The notes: a model not told the origin generated them from the sequence alone. A stretch of DNA of 37,350 bases from CAKZRD01 sp964549155 (GCA_964549155.1 CAZJUG010000004.1:1-37350), one strand, 5' to 3'; positions 8,873-16,778 are shown, counted from the first letter of the stretch. Numbers and translations: made by a program.

Positions 8873-9259
8873 ATGGGCTGGTTTAATTCTAAAAAGAAAG
8901 AGGAGGAGATTCCTCAGCTTCCGAGTCTTCAGCAGGTTAATCCGAGAGTTGGTCTTAAACAAGATTCGGCTGTCGTTATGAATGACTTTTCTAAGGTTTC
9001 ATCTACAACTCAAGAGATTGGTTCTAATTGTCAGATGAACAAATCTGAACCCTTTTTCATTAGGGTAGATAAATTCAACGAGGCAAAGAAAAATTTGATT
9101 GAGATTGAAAGAAAAATGAGAGATATGGAAGAAGTTCTTGTTAAGCTTGGTGAAACTAAGGAGAGAGAGGATGAGGAAATTGATTCTTGGAAGCAGGATT
9201 TGAAGGTTATAAAAGGATATCTTGGCGATATTAATGATTCTGTTTTCAGTAGGTTGTAA
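8873..9259 (+). CDS. coiled-coil protein of the pilus locus
   Basis: 128 aa from ATG 8873. An in-frame TTG 8858 exists, but the TATA box TTTTATAAAA at about 8843-8852 sits about 27 nt before 8873. The N-terminus MGWFNSKKKEEEIPQLPSL is a short amphipathic/basic head followed by a Pro-rich linker. Residues about 60-128 (PFFIRVDKFNEAKKNL onward) form a charged coiled coil. No signal peptide is present. I recall similar short proteins (MGWF head, FxxIDKY-like segment, coiled coil) near DPANN pilus genes, with unknown role. It is 2 nt upstream of the next gene, forming an operon. Confidence 0.65.
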   Translation: MGWFNSKKKEEEIPQLPSLQQVNPRVGLKQDSAVVMNDFSKVSSTTQEIGSNCQMNKSEPFFIRVDKFNEAKKNLIEIERKMRDMEEVLVKLGETKEREDEEIDSWKQDLKVIKGYLGDINDSVFSRL

Positions 9260-9261
9260 CC

Positions 9262-9699
9262 ATGGCAAGAAAAAAAGTTGTTCCTAAGAAGAAGGTCATA
9301 AAGTCTGATCCTGTTTTTGTTCCAATTGTTTATGAGGCTTACAAAGAAAATAAGGTAAAATTATTGAATGCTCAAATAAAAGTCTTGGAGTGCATTAGGA
9401 CAATTGGTCGGATAAAAGAATTGCAAAAACAAAAGAAGGCTTTGAAGTTGGAGATGTATAGACATTTGTCTGAAGCGATGAGATTATATTATCAGTTACA
9501 AAGTGATTTTCCTTCGGTTAACAATCCCTCTTTTCTTAAAAGATTAGAGAAGACTGTTGAGATTGCAGTTAATTACAAAGACAATAATTCTTCGTTTAGT
9601 TATTCTAAAAAGGTTTCTCAACCTGATGAGCTCGATGCAGAGTTAAGGGAGATTCAGGATAAGTTGAATTCTTTGAATGGTTCTAGAGATATTGAATAA
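9262..9699 (+). CDS. basic coiled-coil protein of unknown function
   Basis: 145 aa. A Lys-rich N-terminus (MARKKVVPKKKVIK) leads into long helices (about 25-85 and 115-140), with no signal peptide, membrane helix or Cys. The start codon follows the previous stop by 2 nt. It belongs to the group of small cytosolic coiled-coil genes around the platform gene, so a structural or regulatory role in the pilus base is plausible but not shown. Confidence 0.6.
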   Translation: MARKKVVPKKKVIKSDPVFVPIVYEAYKENKVKLLNAQIKVLECIRTIGRIKELQKQKKALKLEMYRHLSEAMRLYYQLQSDFPSVNNPSFLKRLEKTVEIAVNYKDNNSSFSYSKKVSQPDELDAELREIQDKLNSLNGSRDIE

Positions 9700-9738
9700 G
9701 TTTAGCGAAAGTTTTAAATAAGTAATTTATTTACAAGA

Positions 9739-10182
9739 ATGATGGGGTGGAAAGATTTGCATTTTTGGCTTAAAGGAGGAATAGTTGCAGGGGTGTTTTA
9801 TGTACTTCTTTCTTTTGTTCTTTTTCCTTTCGATAAGTCTGGACTAATTACTTCTTTTCTTAGTCCGGGAATTTGGTTTTATGAGATTAAGAGATTGATT
9901 ATAGGTTCAGGACTTCCTGGGAGATTTTTTAAAGATTTATTTTTTTATAAGGTTATAAGTTTAATTGGATGGATTCTAATAGGGGTCTTGCTTGGGTTTG
10001 TGATTGGAAAAATAAAAAAGAAAAATGGGGAAGATCGCGAAGGCAATCAGAAATTAATTCAGGCAAAGAGGATGGTTGAAGATGCGAGGAAGAAAGGATA
10101 TTCTGACGAGGTTCTTAAAAAAATGTTTAAGGAGAATGGCTGGAATGATGAATACTTGGGGAGGATTTTTGCCAAAGGGTAG
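9739..10182 (+). CDS. small membrane protein with C-terminal two-helix motif
   Basis: 147 aa with hydrophobic segments at about residues 13-31 and 70-90 and a possible shorter one between them. A C-terminal cytoplasmic segment at about 110-145 contains RKKGYSDEVLKKMFKENGWN. This tail resembles the N-terminal motif of the coiled-coil protein at 533-1219 (G-aromatic/Leu-S-D/E spacing, then G-aromatic). TATA box GTTTTAAATA at 9711-9720 is about 27 nt before ATG 9739; ATG 9742 is an equally good start. Function unknown. Confidence 0.65.
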   Translation: MMGWKDLHFWLKGGIVAGVFYVLLSFVLFPFDKSGLITSFLSPGIWFYEIKRLIIGSGLPGRFFKDLFFYKVISLIGWILIGVLLGFVIGKIKKKNGEDREGNQKLIQAKRMVEDARKKGYSDEVLKKMFKENGWNDEYLGRIFAKG

Positions 10183-10232
10183 ATTTTTTTTGTATGGAAA
10201 GATTTATAATTAAGGGTTTTCTAAATTCTTTT

Positions 10233-11270
10233 ATGGTGTATAGGAGAGAGATTGGGGTTTTCGCTTTATTGGTTTCTATAATTTTTTTTATTGGAGTTGT
10301 TGAAGCAGGTTCTTGGTCTCCTAGTCTTAAGGGTTGCTGTTCTGATAATTGTATAATTGTAGATTCACAAAGTTGTTCTTCGGTTAATAATTTTTTTTAT
10401 AAGGTTGAATGCAATGATGTTACATCGTGTGCTAATGATTGTAAGGTTACCGGAGCATGTGATTTTGATCTTTGTCCGGAGAATTGTGGTGATGTTGGCG
10501 ATTCTTGTGTAAATTATGATGGTTGTACAAAAGGAACTTGTGGGTATGATTCTAGTGGCAAATCAAAGGTTACAATTTTTGAAGATGGAACTTGTTGGGT
10601 AAGGGGGGTGGGGTGTGTTAGTGATTCTGAGAAATGTAGTAAACTAGAAAATGAGTATTCTAAATATCTCTCTAGTCTGAATGGTTGTTGTTTTACTAGG
10701 GAAGGGGATAAAGAATATTTAAATTGGGATGCGATGATTAAAGTTCTTAGAGAAGTGGAGGGGGGAGAAAATGCTTATAAAACTTCTGCAGCTATAATGT
10801 TCACTTATTATGAAGGTTCTTTTGGAACAGAAGAATTATTTCCCCACCTAAAATTAATTCAAGATTTTATGAAATCTCGTAAAAAAATTATTTTAACACA
10901 TCCTGAATTTTTTTCTTCAGATACGGGGGTTACTTCTCAATATGGATTTCTACTTGATAATGAGGCATGTCTGATAAAAAAGGTTTATTTAAAGGGACAA
11001 TTAATAAGTTTAAGCCATATAGCTGGAAGTGCTGTTTCTGTAGGTGATCTAGGTTCTCTAGCATTTTCTAGTGGTGGACTGTGGTTCGGAGGATTAAATT
11101 TGCAGAATTTTAATGGTGATTTATTGGGATACTATTTAAAAAAGAGGATTCTAAGCTCTATTCTAACTGGAGAAAAATTATCAAGCATACTATCAAATTT
11201 ATTTCCTCTACTACCAAAACAACTTTTTGATGAGGGTAGTAATTATTATTCTTCTGGAGGAGGTTGGTGA
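10233..11270 (+). CDS. secreted cysteine-rich protein, module copy 1
   Basis: 345 aa from ATG 10233. The frame is open from 10194, but TATA box TTTATAAT at 10202-10209 is about 28 nt before 10233. Starting there leaves a clean signal peptide (MVYRREIG, hydrophobic core, cleavage near VEA-GS). The mature N-terminus AGSWSP is followed by about 20 Cys within roughly 130 residues, then a helical Cys-poor half. It is paralogous to the protein at 15105-15587: same AGSWSP start, GCC, then C-S-x-(V/I)-N-x-x-F-F and a C-D-(F/L)-x-x-x-x-C-x-E-x-C pattern. One base separates it from the next gene. Function unknown; disulfide-stabilised surface protein by composition. Confidence 0.72.
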   Translation: MVYRREIGVFALLVSIIFFIGVVEAGSWSPSLKGCCSDNCIIVDSQSCSSVNNFFYKVECNDVTSCANDCKVTGACDFDLCPENCGDVGDSCVNYDGCTKGTCGYDSSGKSKVTIFEDGTCWVRGVGCVSDSEKCSKLENEYSKYLSSLNGCCFTREGDKEYLNWDAMIKVLREVEGGENAYKTSAAIMFTYYEGSFGTEELFPHLKLIQDFMKSRKKIILTHPEFFSSDTGVTSQYGFLLDNEACLIKKVYLKGQLISLSHIAGSAVSVGDLGSLAFSSGGLWFGGLNLQNFNGDLLGYYLKKRILSSILTGEKLSSILSNLFPLLPKQLFDEGSNYYSSGGGW

Positions 11271-11271
11271 A

Positions 11272-12510
11272 ATGAAAAAACAAACAATCATCTCGTTGTT
11301 GCTTTTCTTTTTATTACTGCCTGTAATGAGTGCAATGCAAAAAGATAATTCTCCTTCAAACAAAGTTCTTTATGAAAACTCTACAAATTTTATGATTGCC
11401 TTGGGAGATAATGTATACCTAGACTCTGAATTTAATATCCATAGCATCTCTTCATACATAAAGAGCAATAATGCAGGAACATTTGTTTTATATGCCCCCT
11501 CGGGAATTTATTATTTTAACGATTCGGATTATATCCTATCGGGGGATAATCTCTCTTTAGAGCTTGAAGACAGTGCTTACATATTTAGGTTTTATGGCAG
11601 TATATACTATCTAAAGTATATAGAATCTTCTGGAGAAAGAGAAGAATACATTTATGATCCTCCTGGAAAGTTAAGATTGATAAAAAAAGGAGAAGAGAGC
11701 ATTTTTTTTGATTATAATGGGAATAAACTTTCTGCAATTTATTCTTTAACTAATAACTTCTATTCTTTTAAAAAGGAATTTAACTACCAAGATGAAAGAT
11801 TGGTATCAATAGAAGCAAAACTAGCTACAGAAGAAACAATCTACCAAAAGAATATTTCTTATTGGGATAACCAGGTTATTATAGAAGATTCTGATTCAAG
11901 ACAAAGTTTTCTTATACTCTCTAATAAACTTCTCTTAGTATCTGAATTCAAAATACCAAAACCAGAAGATTCTGATCTTTCTTTCCTTGAAGGTTTAGAA
12001 TATGAAGAATTTGAAGATTATTATGAAATAACTTTAAGAGAAACATTTAGAGAACCCGCACAATGGGCAAGAGATAGTCTTTCAGAGGCAATCTCCCTCA
12101 TAAACTCCTCTTTCAAAATCGTCATCGGAGAAAATGCACAAGCCTCAGATAACATCGCTGCGATAGATATTGCAGGAGAGTTTGGAATAAGTGAAACAAT
12201 ACTCGACTCTCAAGCAGATATTAATGAAAACATTATTGTTATCGGGGGTCCTGCTGTCAATTCGAAATCAGCCGAACTTTTGGGACTAGACTATCCAACT
12301 TATGGTCTTGATTCTGGGATTCCTGAAGGTAAGGGTTTAATTGGTGTCTTTAATAATAATGGTAATACACAGATTCTTATTGCTGGTTGGGATGCGATTG
12401 ATACTCGAGTCGCTGCAAGAGTTTTAGTTAGACATGAGGAGTTTGTAGGGAGTTTAAATAAGAATCCGGTTGTTATATCTGGAAGTTTGGATGAACCAAT
12501 TGTTGAATAG
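11272..12510 (+). CDS. secreted protein with S-layer-type C-terminal domain, copy 1
   Basis: 412 aa from ATG 11272. A GGAGGAGG ribosome-binding sequence lies about 10 nt upstream and the resulting N-terminus (MKKQTIISLL, cleavage near MSA) is a signal peptide; the upstream in-frame ATG 11227 would spoil it. Residues about 25-265 are a beta-rich region of unknown type. Residues about 270-412 resemble the S-layer C-terminal domain of archaeal cell-surface proteins: FKIVIGENAQASDNIAA, ENIIVIGGPAVNS, ILIAGWDAIDTRVAARVL. This domain is repeated almost exactly at 16392 onward. It follows the Cys-rich gene by 1 nt, forming a two-gene module. Confidence 0.75.
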   Translation: MKKQTIISLLLFFLLLPVMSAMQKDNSPSNKVLYENSTNFMIALGDNVYLDSEFNIHSISSYIKSNNAGTFVLYAPSGIYYFNDSDYILSGDNLSLELEDSAYIFRFYGSIYYLKYIESSGEREEYIYDPPGKLRLIKKGEESIFFDYNGNKLSAIYSLTNNFYSFKKEFNYQDERLVSIEAKLATEETIYQKNISYWDNQVIIEDSDSRQSFLILSNKLLLVSEFKIPKPEDSDLSFLEGLEYEEFEDYYEITLRETFREPAQWARDSLSEAISLINSSFKIVIGENAQASDNIAAIDIAGEFGISETILDSQADINENIIVIGGPAVNSKSAELLGLDYPTYGLDSGIPEGKGLIGVFNNNGNTQILIAGWDAIDTRVAARVLVRHEEFVGSLNKNPVVISGSLDEPIVE

Positions 12511-12557
12511 GTTCTCCCAAAAATATATAAATGCTCTTTGTTTTTGTTTATTATGGA
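12082..12557 (+). repeat. direct repeat copy A (S-layer C-domain end plus downstream promoter)
   Basis: Copy A of a long direct repeat whose copy B is at 16392-16712 (interrupted by Ns). The first 166 bp (12082-12247) match copy B at 158 of 166 positions. The last 55 bp (12503-12557) are identical and include the stop codon, the TATA box and the ATG of the next gene. The middle 255 bp of copy B is hidden in the N gap. Recombination between copies would delete about 4.3 kb including the prepilin peptidase gene. Confidence 0.9.
12519..12532 (+). promoter_or_regulatory. TATA box for the small basic gene and prepilin peptidase
   Basis: AAAAATATATAAAT lies about 27 nt before ATG 12553, the spacing of an archaeal leaderless promoter. 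An identical copy is at 16674-16687 as part of the direct repeat. Confidence 0.6.
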
Positions 12558-12675
12558 CTATGGATATGGAGAAAAGAGGAAGACTAAGAAAGATCTTAAA
12601 TTGAAAAGAAAATCTAGGGCTTACAAACGAGGCGGTCAGTTTAGATCTTCTGAAGTTTCTGAACACAAAAAATGA
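12553..12675 (+). CDS. small basic protein, 40 aa
   Basis: MDYGYGEKRKTKKDLKLK and a further 22 residues, very rich in Lys and Arg, no hydrophobic segment. It starts at the distance from the TATA box expected for a leaderless message. Its TGA overlaps the ATG of the prepilin peptidase by 4 nt, so the two are coupled. The composition suggests nucleic-acid or ribosome binding, or it may mainly serve to couple translation of the peptidase. No family is recognised. Confidence 0.5.
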   Translation: MDYGYGEKRKTKKDLKLKRKSRAYKRGGQFRSSEVSEHKK

Positions 12676-13487
12676 GTTTCGTATTTTGGTTTTTTTTAGT
12701 AGGTTTTATCATTGCGGCATTGCAGGATTTGAAGAGGAGAGAAGTTGATAATTGGTTGAATCTATTTTTATTCTTCTCAGGATTTGTTTATGTACTATAT
12801 CAGGTTTTTTATTATAATGAGATTTCTTTTTTAGTAAATTTCGGTTTTCTTTCTTTTGTAATGATTTCTTTGGCTTATTTGTTTTATTTTTCAAAAGTCT
12901 TCGCTGGTGGAGATTGCAAACTTCTTTTTGCCGCGACTCCTGTATTGGTTTCTTTTGATTTTATGAGTTCCATGCAAAATGTGCTCTTCTTCTGTTTAAC
13001 TATCTTCTTTGTTGGTGCAATTTATGGAATATTCTGGATTGGAGGATTATTCATCAAGGACTTTAGTAAAAATCGAAAAGATTTTTTTGTTTTAGTCAAG
13101 AAAAATTATATTTATCTGGTAATTTCTTTTGTTTTTCTTATACTAGGGATATTTGAGAAGAGTTTTTTAGTTTTATTCTTTTTATCTTGTTTTTTAGCAT
13201 TTGTCTTTTTTGCTAGTAAAGTGGTTGAAAAAAACTCTTTGATTAGGGGAGTTTTTTCTAAAGAATTGAAAGAAGGAGATTGGCTTGAGAATGATTTGGT
13301 TTTTAGGGGAAGGAAAATAAAAGCAAGTTTTGAAGGTTTATCTTTGGAAGATATAAATTTCTTGAAAAATTATAAAAAATCAATTAAGATAAAAGAAGGA
13401 ATCCCCTATGCTCCTGTTTTTGTCTTTAGTTGGGTGATTTTTTATTTCAGAGGATGGATTATGGAAGTTCTTTCAGGGTTGATATAA
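12672..13487 (+). CDS. prepilin/preflagellin peptidase (A24 family, FlaK/PibD-type)
   Basis: 271 aa integral membrane aspartic protease that removes class III signal peptides from pilins. The two catalytic Asp are visible: Asp19 in ALQDLKRREV and Asp81 in the GxGD-type motif GGDCKLL (the first Gly is kept, the pattern is GGD). Membrane helices lie at about 2-18, 30-48, 53-72, 85-105, 115-132, 150-167 and 170-185. A cytoplasmic C-terminal domain (about 195-255, with EGDWLENDLVFRGRKI and IKEGIPYAPVF) is typical of archaeal members. A plausible substrate in this window is the KRGQ-type protein at 26304-28142. The gene sits inside the surface cluster rather than beside the ATPase. Confidence 0.9.
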   Translation: MSFVFWFFLVGFIIAALQDLKRREVDNWLNLFLFFSGFVYVLYQVFYYNEISFLVNFGFLSFVMISLAYLFYFSKVFAGGDCKLLFAATPVLVSFDFMSSMQNVLFFCLTIFFVGAIYGIFWIGGLFIKDFSKNRKDFFVLVKKNYIYLVISFVFLILGIFEKSFLVLFFLSCFLAFVFFASKVVEKNSLIRGVFSKELKEGDWLENDLVFRGRKIKASFEGLSLEDINFLKNYKKSIKIKEGIPYAPVFVFSWVIFYFRGWIMEVLSGLI

Positions 13488-13525
13488 ATAGGAATATTTA
13501 AATAGTAGTTCTTTTTTAGTTTTTT

Positions 13526-15103
13526 ATGAAAGTTGAGAAGAGGTTAATTGCTTTTGTTTTTCTGTCGTTGATAGTCGTATCTTTTTTATCTGTTTCTGTT
13601 GTTAGTGCTGGATGGTGGAGTGATTTTTTTGGTAGGATTACTGGTAGGGCGATTACAGGTTCTGACCCTGCTCAGTATACTATTTATAGCTTATTAGGTG
13701 AAATGAAGAATGGAGGTTCTGGTTGTAAAATAGTTCTCCCAGCTTCTTATCGTTATAATTCTGCAGATCCTAATATGAATCAACTTATTTCTTCTGTAGC
13801 TAATTTTGCCTCATATTTCAAAATTTCTGAATCTATTTTTGATGATGAGTTAGTTGGAAATGAAAAATGTTTGATTTATTTAAGACAAAGAGATGTTGAT
13901 ATTTCCATGCCTAATCCAATGAGATTAGATCTTGCAGAATCTTCTGATAAAGTTGTTTTGCATATTGTTTATCCTGGAGATTCTGATTATCAAATGTTAC
14001 TCACTCTTCTGAAAAATTACACTTCTTTAAGTTCTCAATTAAATTATCCTTCGGTTGATGTTTCATTTTGGGGGGATGTTATTTCCCCTCATGAATTTGG
14101 TTGTAGTGATGAGCTTAATAAGGATGGGGCAGTATATTCTTTAGATAGAGACTACATCTATCACTCTTCCCATCCTTCTTGTTTTGAAATTAGTGGGGAT
14201 AATATCATTCTTGAAGGGAATGGGCATAAATTAACTCAGGAGTTTCCTAATTTTGTTCCTGCTATTTCAGTTACAGGAAACAATGTAACTGTAAAAAATC
14301 TAACAATCATTGGATTTACAAGTGGAATTTCTTCTTCTGGTTTGAATAATGAAATAAGTGACATTAAATTTGATTATTCGGGTAGTTTTGGAATAATATC
14401 TTCTGGAGGAAGTTTAAATGTAAGGAATTATGATAATCTTAGAGGGTTTAGTTTTTCAAACACCTTATTGAGTTTTGAGAATCAATATGGAAAAGTAGAG
14501 TTTGAAGCTTCTCCAACTCTTCCGATTTCTAGTTCTGACTTAAAAATTTCGGATGCTGTTAAAATATCTCAATTTGCTGATGTGGAAATAAATACAAGTT
14601 TATTCCCTGATTTAAACAAACCTGCGGTGCTTAGATTTTATAATCTTAATTTATCTTTTCCGATTTCTGTTTTATATAAGGATGGTCTAGAAGTTAGTGG
14701 AGATTATTGGACTGACTTAGGTACAGATAGCGATTCTGATGGAGTATATGATGAGCCATTTAGTGTAAGGGTTGTGGGTTTTGATGACTATTGTGTTTCA
14801 GATGACCAATGTGGACAAAGTGTATGTAGAGATAATCTTTGTGTTCCTTATTATATTGGAGGATACCATAATGGCAATCAGATGATTTTCATAGAGGAAA
14901 ACTATACTTATAATGGTAAGAATGTGTACAAAGAAAAGAATGGTGGTAGATTCTTGTATCATTTTGGTTATAGTAGCGGTTGTTGTATAAATTCTTGTTT
15001 GGGAATTTGCACCCCGGATACGGGTAGATCATGTAATGGAAACGGTTCTACATTTGAGGGATGGTATGGACCAGTTAGGGTATGGAGGGGTCTTTTTTCA
15101 TAA
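13526..15103 (+). CDS. secreted right-handed beta-helix (NosD-like) surface protein with Cys-rich tail
   Basis: 525 aa. A signal peptide covers about 1-28, then AGWWSDFFGRITGRAITG, a mature N-terminus often seen in DPANN exported proteins. Residues about 55-150 (CKIVLP, FKISESIFDD, CLIYL) weakly resemble the S-layer domain in neighbouring genes. Residues about 190-300 fit a parallel beta-helix (GDNIILEGNGHKL, GNNVTVKNLTIIGF). The last 100 residues hold about 13 Cys. TATA box TATTTAAATA at about 13495-13504 is about 27 nt before ATG 13526. It ends 1 nt before the next gene. Function unknown; carbohydrate binding or surface structure is possible. Confidence 0.72.
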   Translation: MKVEKRLIAFVFLSLIVVSFLSVSVVSAGWWSDFFGRITGRAITGSDPAQYTIYSLLGEMKNGGSGCKIVLPASYRYNSADPNMNQLISSVANFASYFKISESIFDDELVGNEKCLIYLRQRDVDISMPNPMRLDLAESSDKVVLHIVYPGDSDYQMLLTLLKNYTSLSSQLNYPSVDVSFWGDVISPHEFGCSDELNKDGAVYSLDRDYIYHSSHPSCFEISGDNIILEGNGHKLTQEFPNFVPAISVTGNNVTVKNLTIIGFTSGISSSGLNNEISDIKFDYSGSFGIISSGGSLNVRNYDNLRGFSFSNTLLSFENQYGKVEFEASPTLPISSSDLKISDAVKISQFADVEINTSLFPDLNKPAVLRFYNLNLSFPISVLYKDGLEVSGDYWTDLGTDSDSDGVYDEPFSVRVVGFDDYCVSDDQCGQSVCRDNLCVPYYIGGYHNGNQMIFIEENYTYNGKNVYKEKNGGRFLYHFGYSSGCCINSCLGICTPDTGRSCNGNGSTFEGWYGPVRVWRGLFS

Positions 15104-15104
15104 A

Positions 15105-15587
15105 ATGGCTAAAAAAATATATTTTTTTGTTATTAGTTTTGTTTTGTTAATGAGTCTTATTGGGGGAGTAATGGCAGGTTCTTGGTCTCCAGTTCATCCA
15201 GACTTCAAGAGGGGTTGTTGTGCATTATATGATGGACATTGTTGGGAGAGATTGGATGGAGAGCAATGTTCTTTCATTAATGGTTCTTTTTTTAGGGGAG
15301 AATCTTGTGATAATCTGGAACAATGTTTGCCTCCCTGTTCCAGATATGGTTTTTGCGATCTGTCTGTTCCACAATGTTCTGAATATTGTTCTGATGATTA
15401 TGATGATGAAGGTGAAAACCCTTGCTACGATTCTTCTCTTGGAGCTTATCATCTCCCCGGATATAAACTTCCTTCTGGAGAAATTTGTGTTCCATTTAAT
15501 TTAAATGAATTAATTATCGCCTATAAGACCGGAGGTTTCAAGTCTGTAAAGGATATTATTACAGGAATTTTGGAGGCAGGTATTTAA
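15105..15587 (+). CDS. secreted cysteine-rich protein, module copy 2
   Basis: 160 aa from ATG 15105; the frame is open from 15036, but starting at 15105 gives a proper signal peptide (MAKKIYFF, cleavage near VMA-GS). The mature protein begins AGSWSP and carries about 17 Cys. It is a shorter paralogue of the protein at 10233-11270, sharing the Cys pattern but lacking most of its C-terminal half. It is immediately followed by ATG 15588 with no spacer, so it is the first gene of the second two-gene module. Function unknown. Confidence 0.7.
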   Translation: MAKKIYFFVISFVLLMSLIGGVMAGSWSPVHPDFKRGCCALYDGHCWERLDGEQCSFINGSFFRGESCDNLEQCLPPCSRYGFCDLSVPQCSEYCSDDYDDEGENPCYDSSLGAYHLPGYKLPSGEICVPFNLNELIIAYKTGGFKSVKDIITGILEAGI

Positions 15588-16665
15588 ATGATCATATATT
15601 CAAAATCTCAAAAGGAAAAGGGTTATCTTAGACCAATAAGACAGAAAAAAGCAGAAGTTATTACTATTATTGCTGTCAGCGTCCTTGGTATTATAGTAGT
15701 GTCAGCTCTTCTGATTAATCTTTGGCAAACATGGAAGTTGAAATGCGTTGGAGGTATGAATAGTATTTTTGAAGAAGGAGATGAAATAATGGCTAGGAAT
15801 CTGGGGCATTCCCTTTCAAGATATCCGACCCACCCAAGTCGAATTGAAAAAGAAGATACTTCAGAGAGTATATGGGATAAATTATCTAGAAGATTCAGTT
15901 CTTCAAAATCTGAATTTGGATCTAATTCATATTATTTTGTTAGAAATTTAAGTGAGGGTAATTCCATGGACTTCCTTAGCGGAGAGGTATATGAAATTCA
16001 ACCACATGACTATACCTTTGCCAAGCCTGTGACGATTATCTTGCTTTATAAGGGAAATGAGATTGTTGAGAGTTCAGAGTTACTCTTTTTTAAGCTGAAC
16101 AAGTATGATTTTGACATTTTAAGCTCTGATGTGGACATTGTTGGTGGTTGTGAGTCTGAAGGATTATATGAAACTTCATCAAATATAGGTTCTGCGGGAG
16201 GAATAATTTCCCTTGATGAAATAAGCTTAGAAATTCCTTCTGAGGCACTAAACGAGTCTGTAGAGTTTAGGATCACTAAACACAGGATTCTTTGTAATTC
16301 TAGTGTTTGCGGGGATGGAGTTTGTTCTTCTGGTGAAAGTTTCTCAAGTTGTCCTGAAGATTGCTTTTTAAATTGGGATGGTTTGAATGTCTCAGAAGCA
16401 ATCTCCCTCATAAACTCTTCCTTCAAAATCGTCATCGGACAAGATGCACAAGCCTCAGATAACATTGCTGCGATAGATATTGCAGGAGAGTTTGAAATAA
16501 GCGAAACAATACTCGACTCTCAAGCAGATATTAATGAAAACATTATTGTTATCGGGGNNNNNNNNNNNNNNNNNNNNNNNNNNNNNNNNNNNNNNNNNNN
16601 NNNNNNNNNNNNNNNNNNNNNNNNNNNNNNNNNNNNNNNNNNNNNNNNNNNNNNNNNTTGAATAG
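15588..16665 (+). CDS. membrane-anchored protein with S-layer-type C-terminal domain, copy 2 (interrupted by assembly gap)
   Basis: Readable part: residues 1-323. A basic N-terminus is followed by a membrane helix at about 23-47 (EVITIIAVSVLGIIVVSALL), so it is a signal-anchored surface protein. Residues about 50-235 are of unknown fold. A Cys motif SVCGDGVCSSGESFSSCPEDC (about 240-262) is followed by the S-layer C-domain (ISLINSSFKIVIGQDAQAS). The frame enters the N gap at 16558. After the gap the sequence matches the end of copy 1 through its TAG (16663-16665). If the hidden part equals copy 1 (255 nt), the frame is kept and the protein is 410 aa. The annotated length across 100 Ns is therefore not real. 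Confidence 0.7.
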
Positions 16666-16712
16666 GTTCTCCCAAAAATATATAAATGCTCTTTGTTTTT
16701 GTTTATTATGGA
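16392..16712 (+). repeat. direct repeat copy B, interrupted by N gap
   Basis: The left piece 16392-16557 matches 12082-12247 with 8 mismatches. The right piece 16658-16712 is identical to 12503-12557. The last 55 bp before the gap (16503-16557) are also identical to copy A (12193-12247). Exactly 55 identical bases on both sides of the Ns points to contig ends in a 55-mer de Bruijn graph. Real sequence here is probably longer by about 155 bp. Confidence 0.88.
16558..16657. other. assembly gap (100 Ns)
   Basis: Exactly 100 N, the conventional scaffold filler. It lies within the second S-layer C-domain copy. By alignment to copy A the missing piece should be about 255 nt, equivalent to 12248-12502. 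Confidence 0.97.
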
Positions 16713-16734
16713 ATTCTGGGTAAATTTATTCTGA
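16674..16734 (+). promoter_or_regulatory. duplicated promoter with orphan start codon
   Basis: The TATA box at 16674-16687 and the ATG at 16708 are copies of those at 12519 and 12553. Here the frame closes after 8 codons (TGA 16732-16734), so the small basic gene was not duplicated. The promoter may still transcribe into the glycosidase-like gene, which has its own TATA box at about 16749-16758. Confidence 0.55.
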
Positions 16735-16778
16735 CTCAATAACAAAGTATTTATAAATCAATGAAGGTAAATAATACG

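Noticed and set aside
10194..10232. Upstream start of the Cys-rich protein at ATG 10194
   Set aside because: The TATA box lies within this stretch (10202-10209), and the longer form has a poor signal peptide.
11227..11271. Upstream start of the S-layer-domain protein at 11227
   Set aside because: It overlaps the previous gene's end and adds acidic residues before the signal peptide; ATG 11272 has a ribosome-binding site.
15036..15104. Upstream start of the second Cys-rich protein at 15036
   Set aside because: It overlaps the beta-helix gene and hides the signal peptide that begins at 15105.
16558..16657. Reading the 100 Ns as real length, giving a 357-aa open product
   Set aside because: 100 N is filler; alignment to copy A predicts 255 nt and a stop at 16663-16665.
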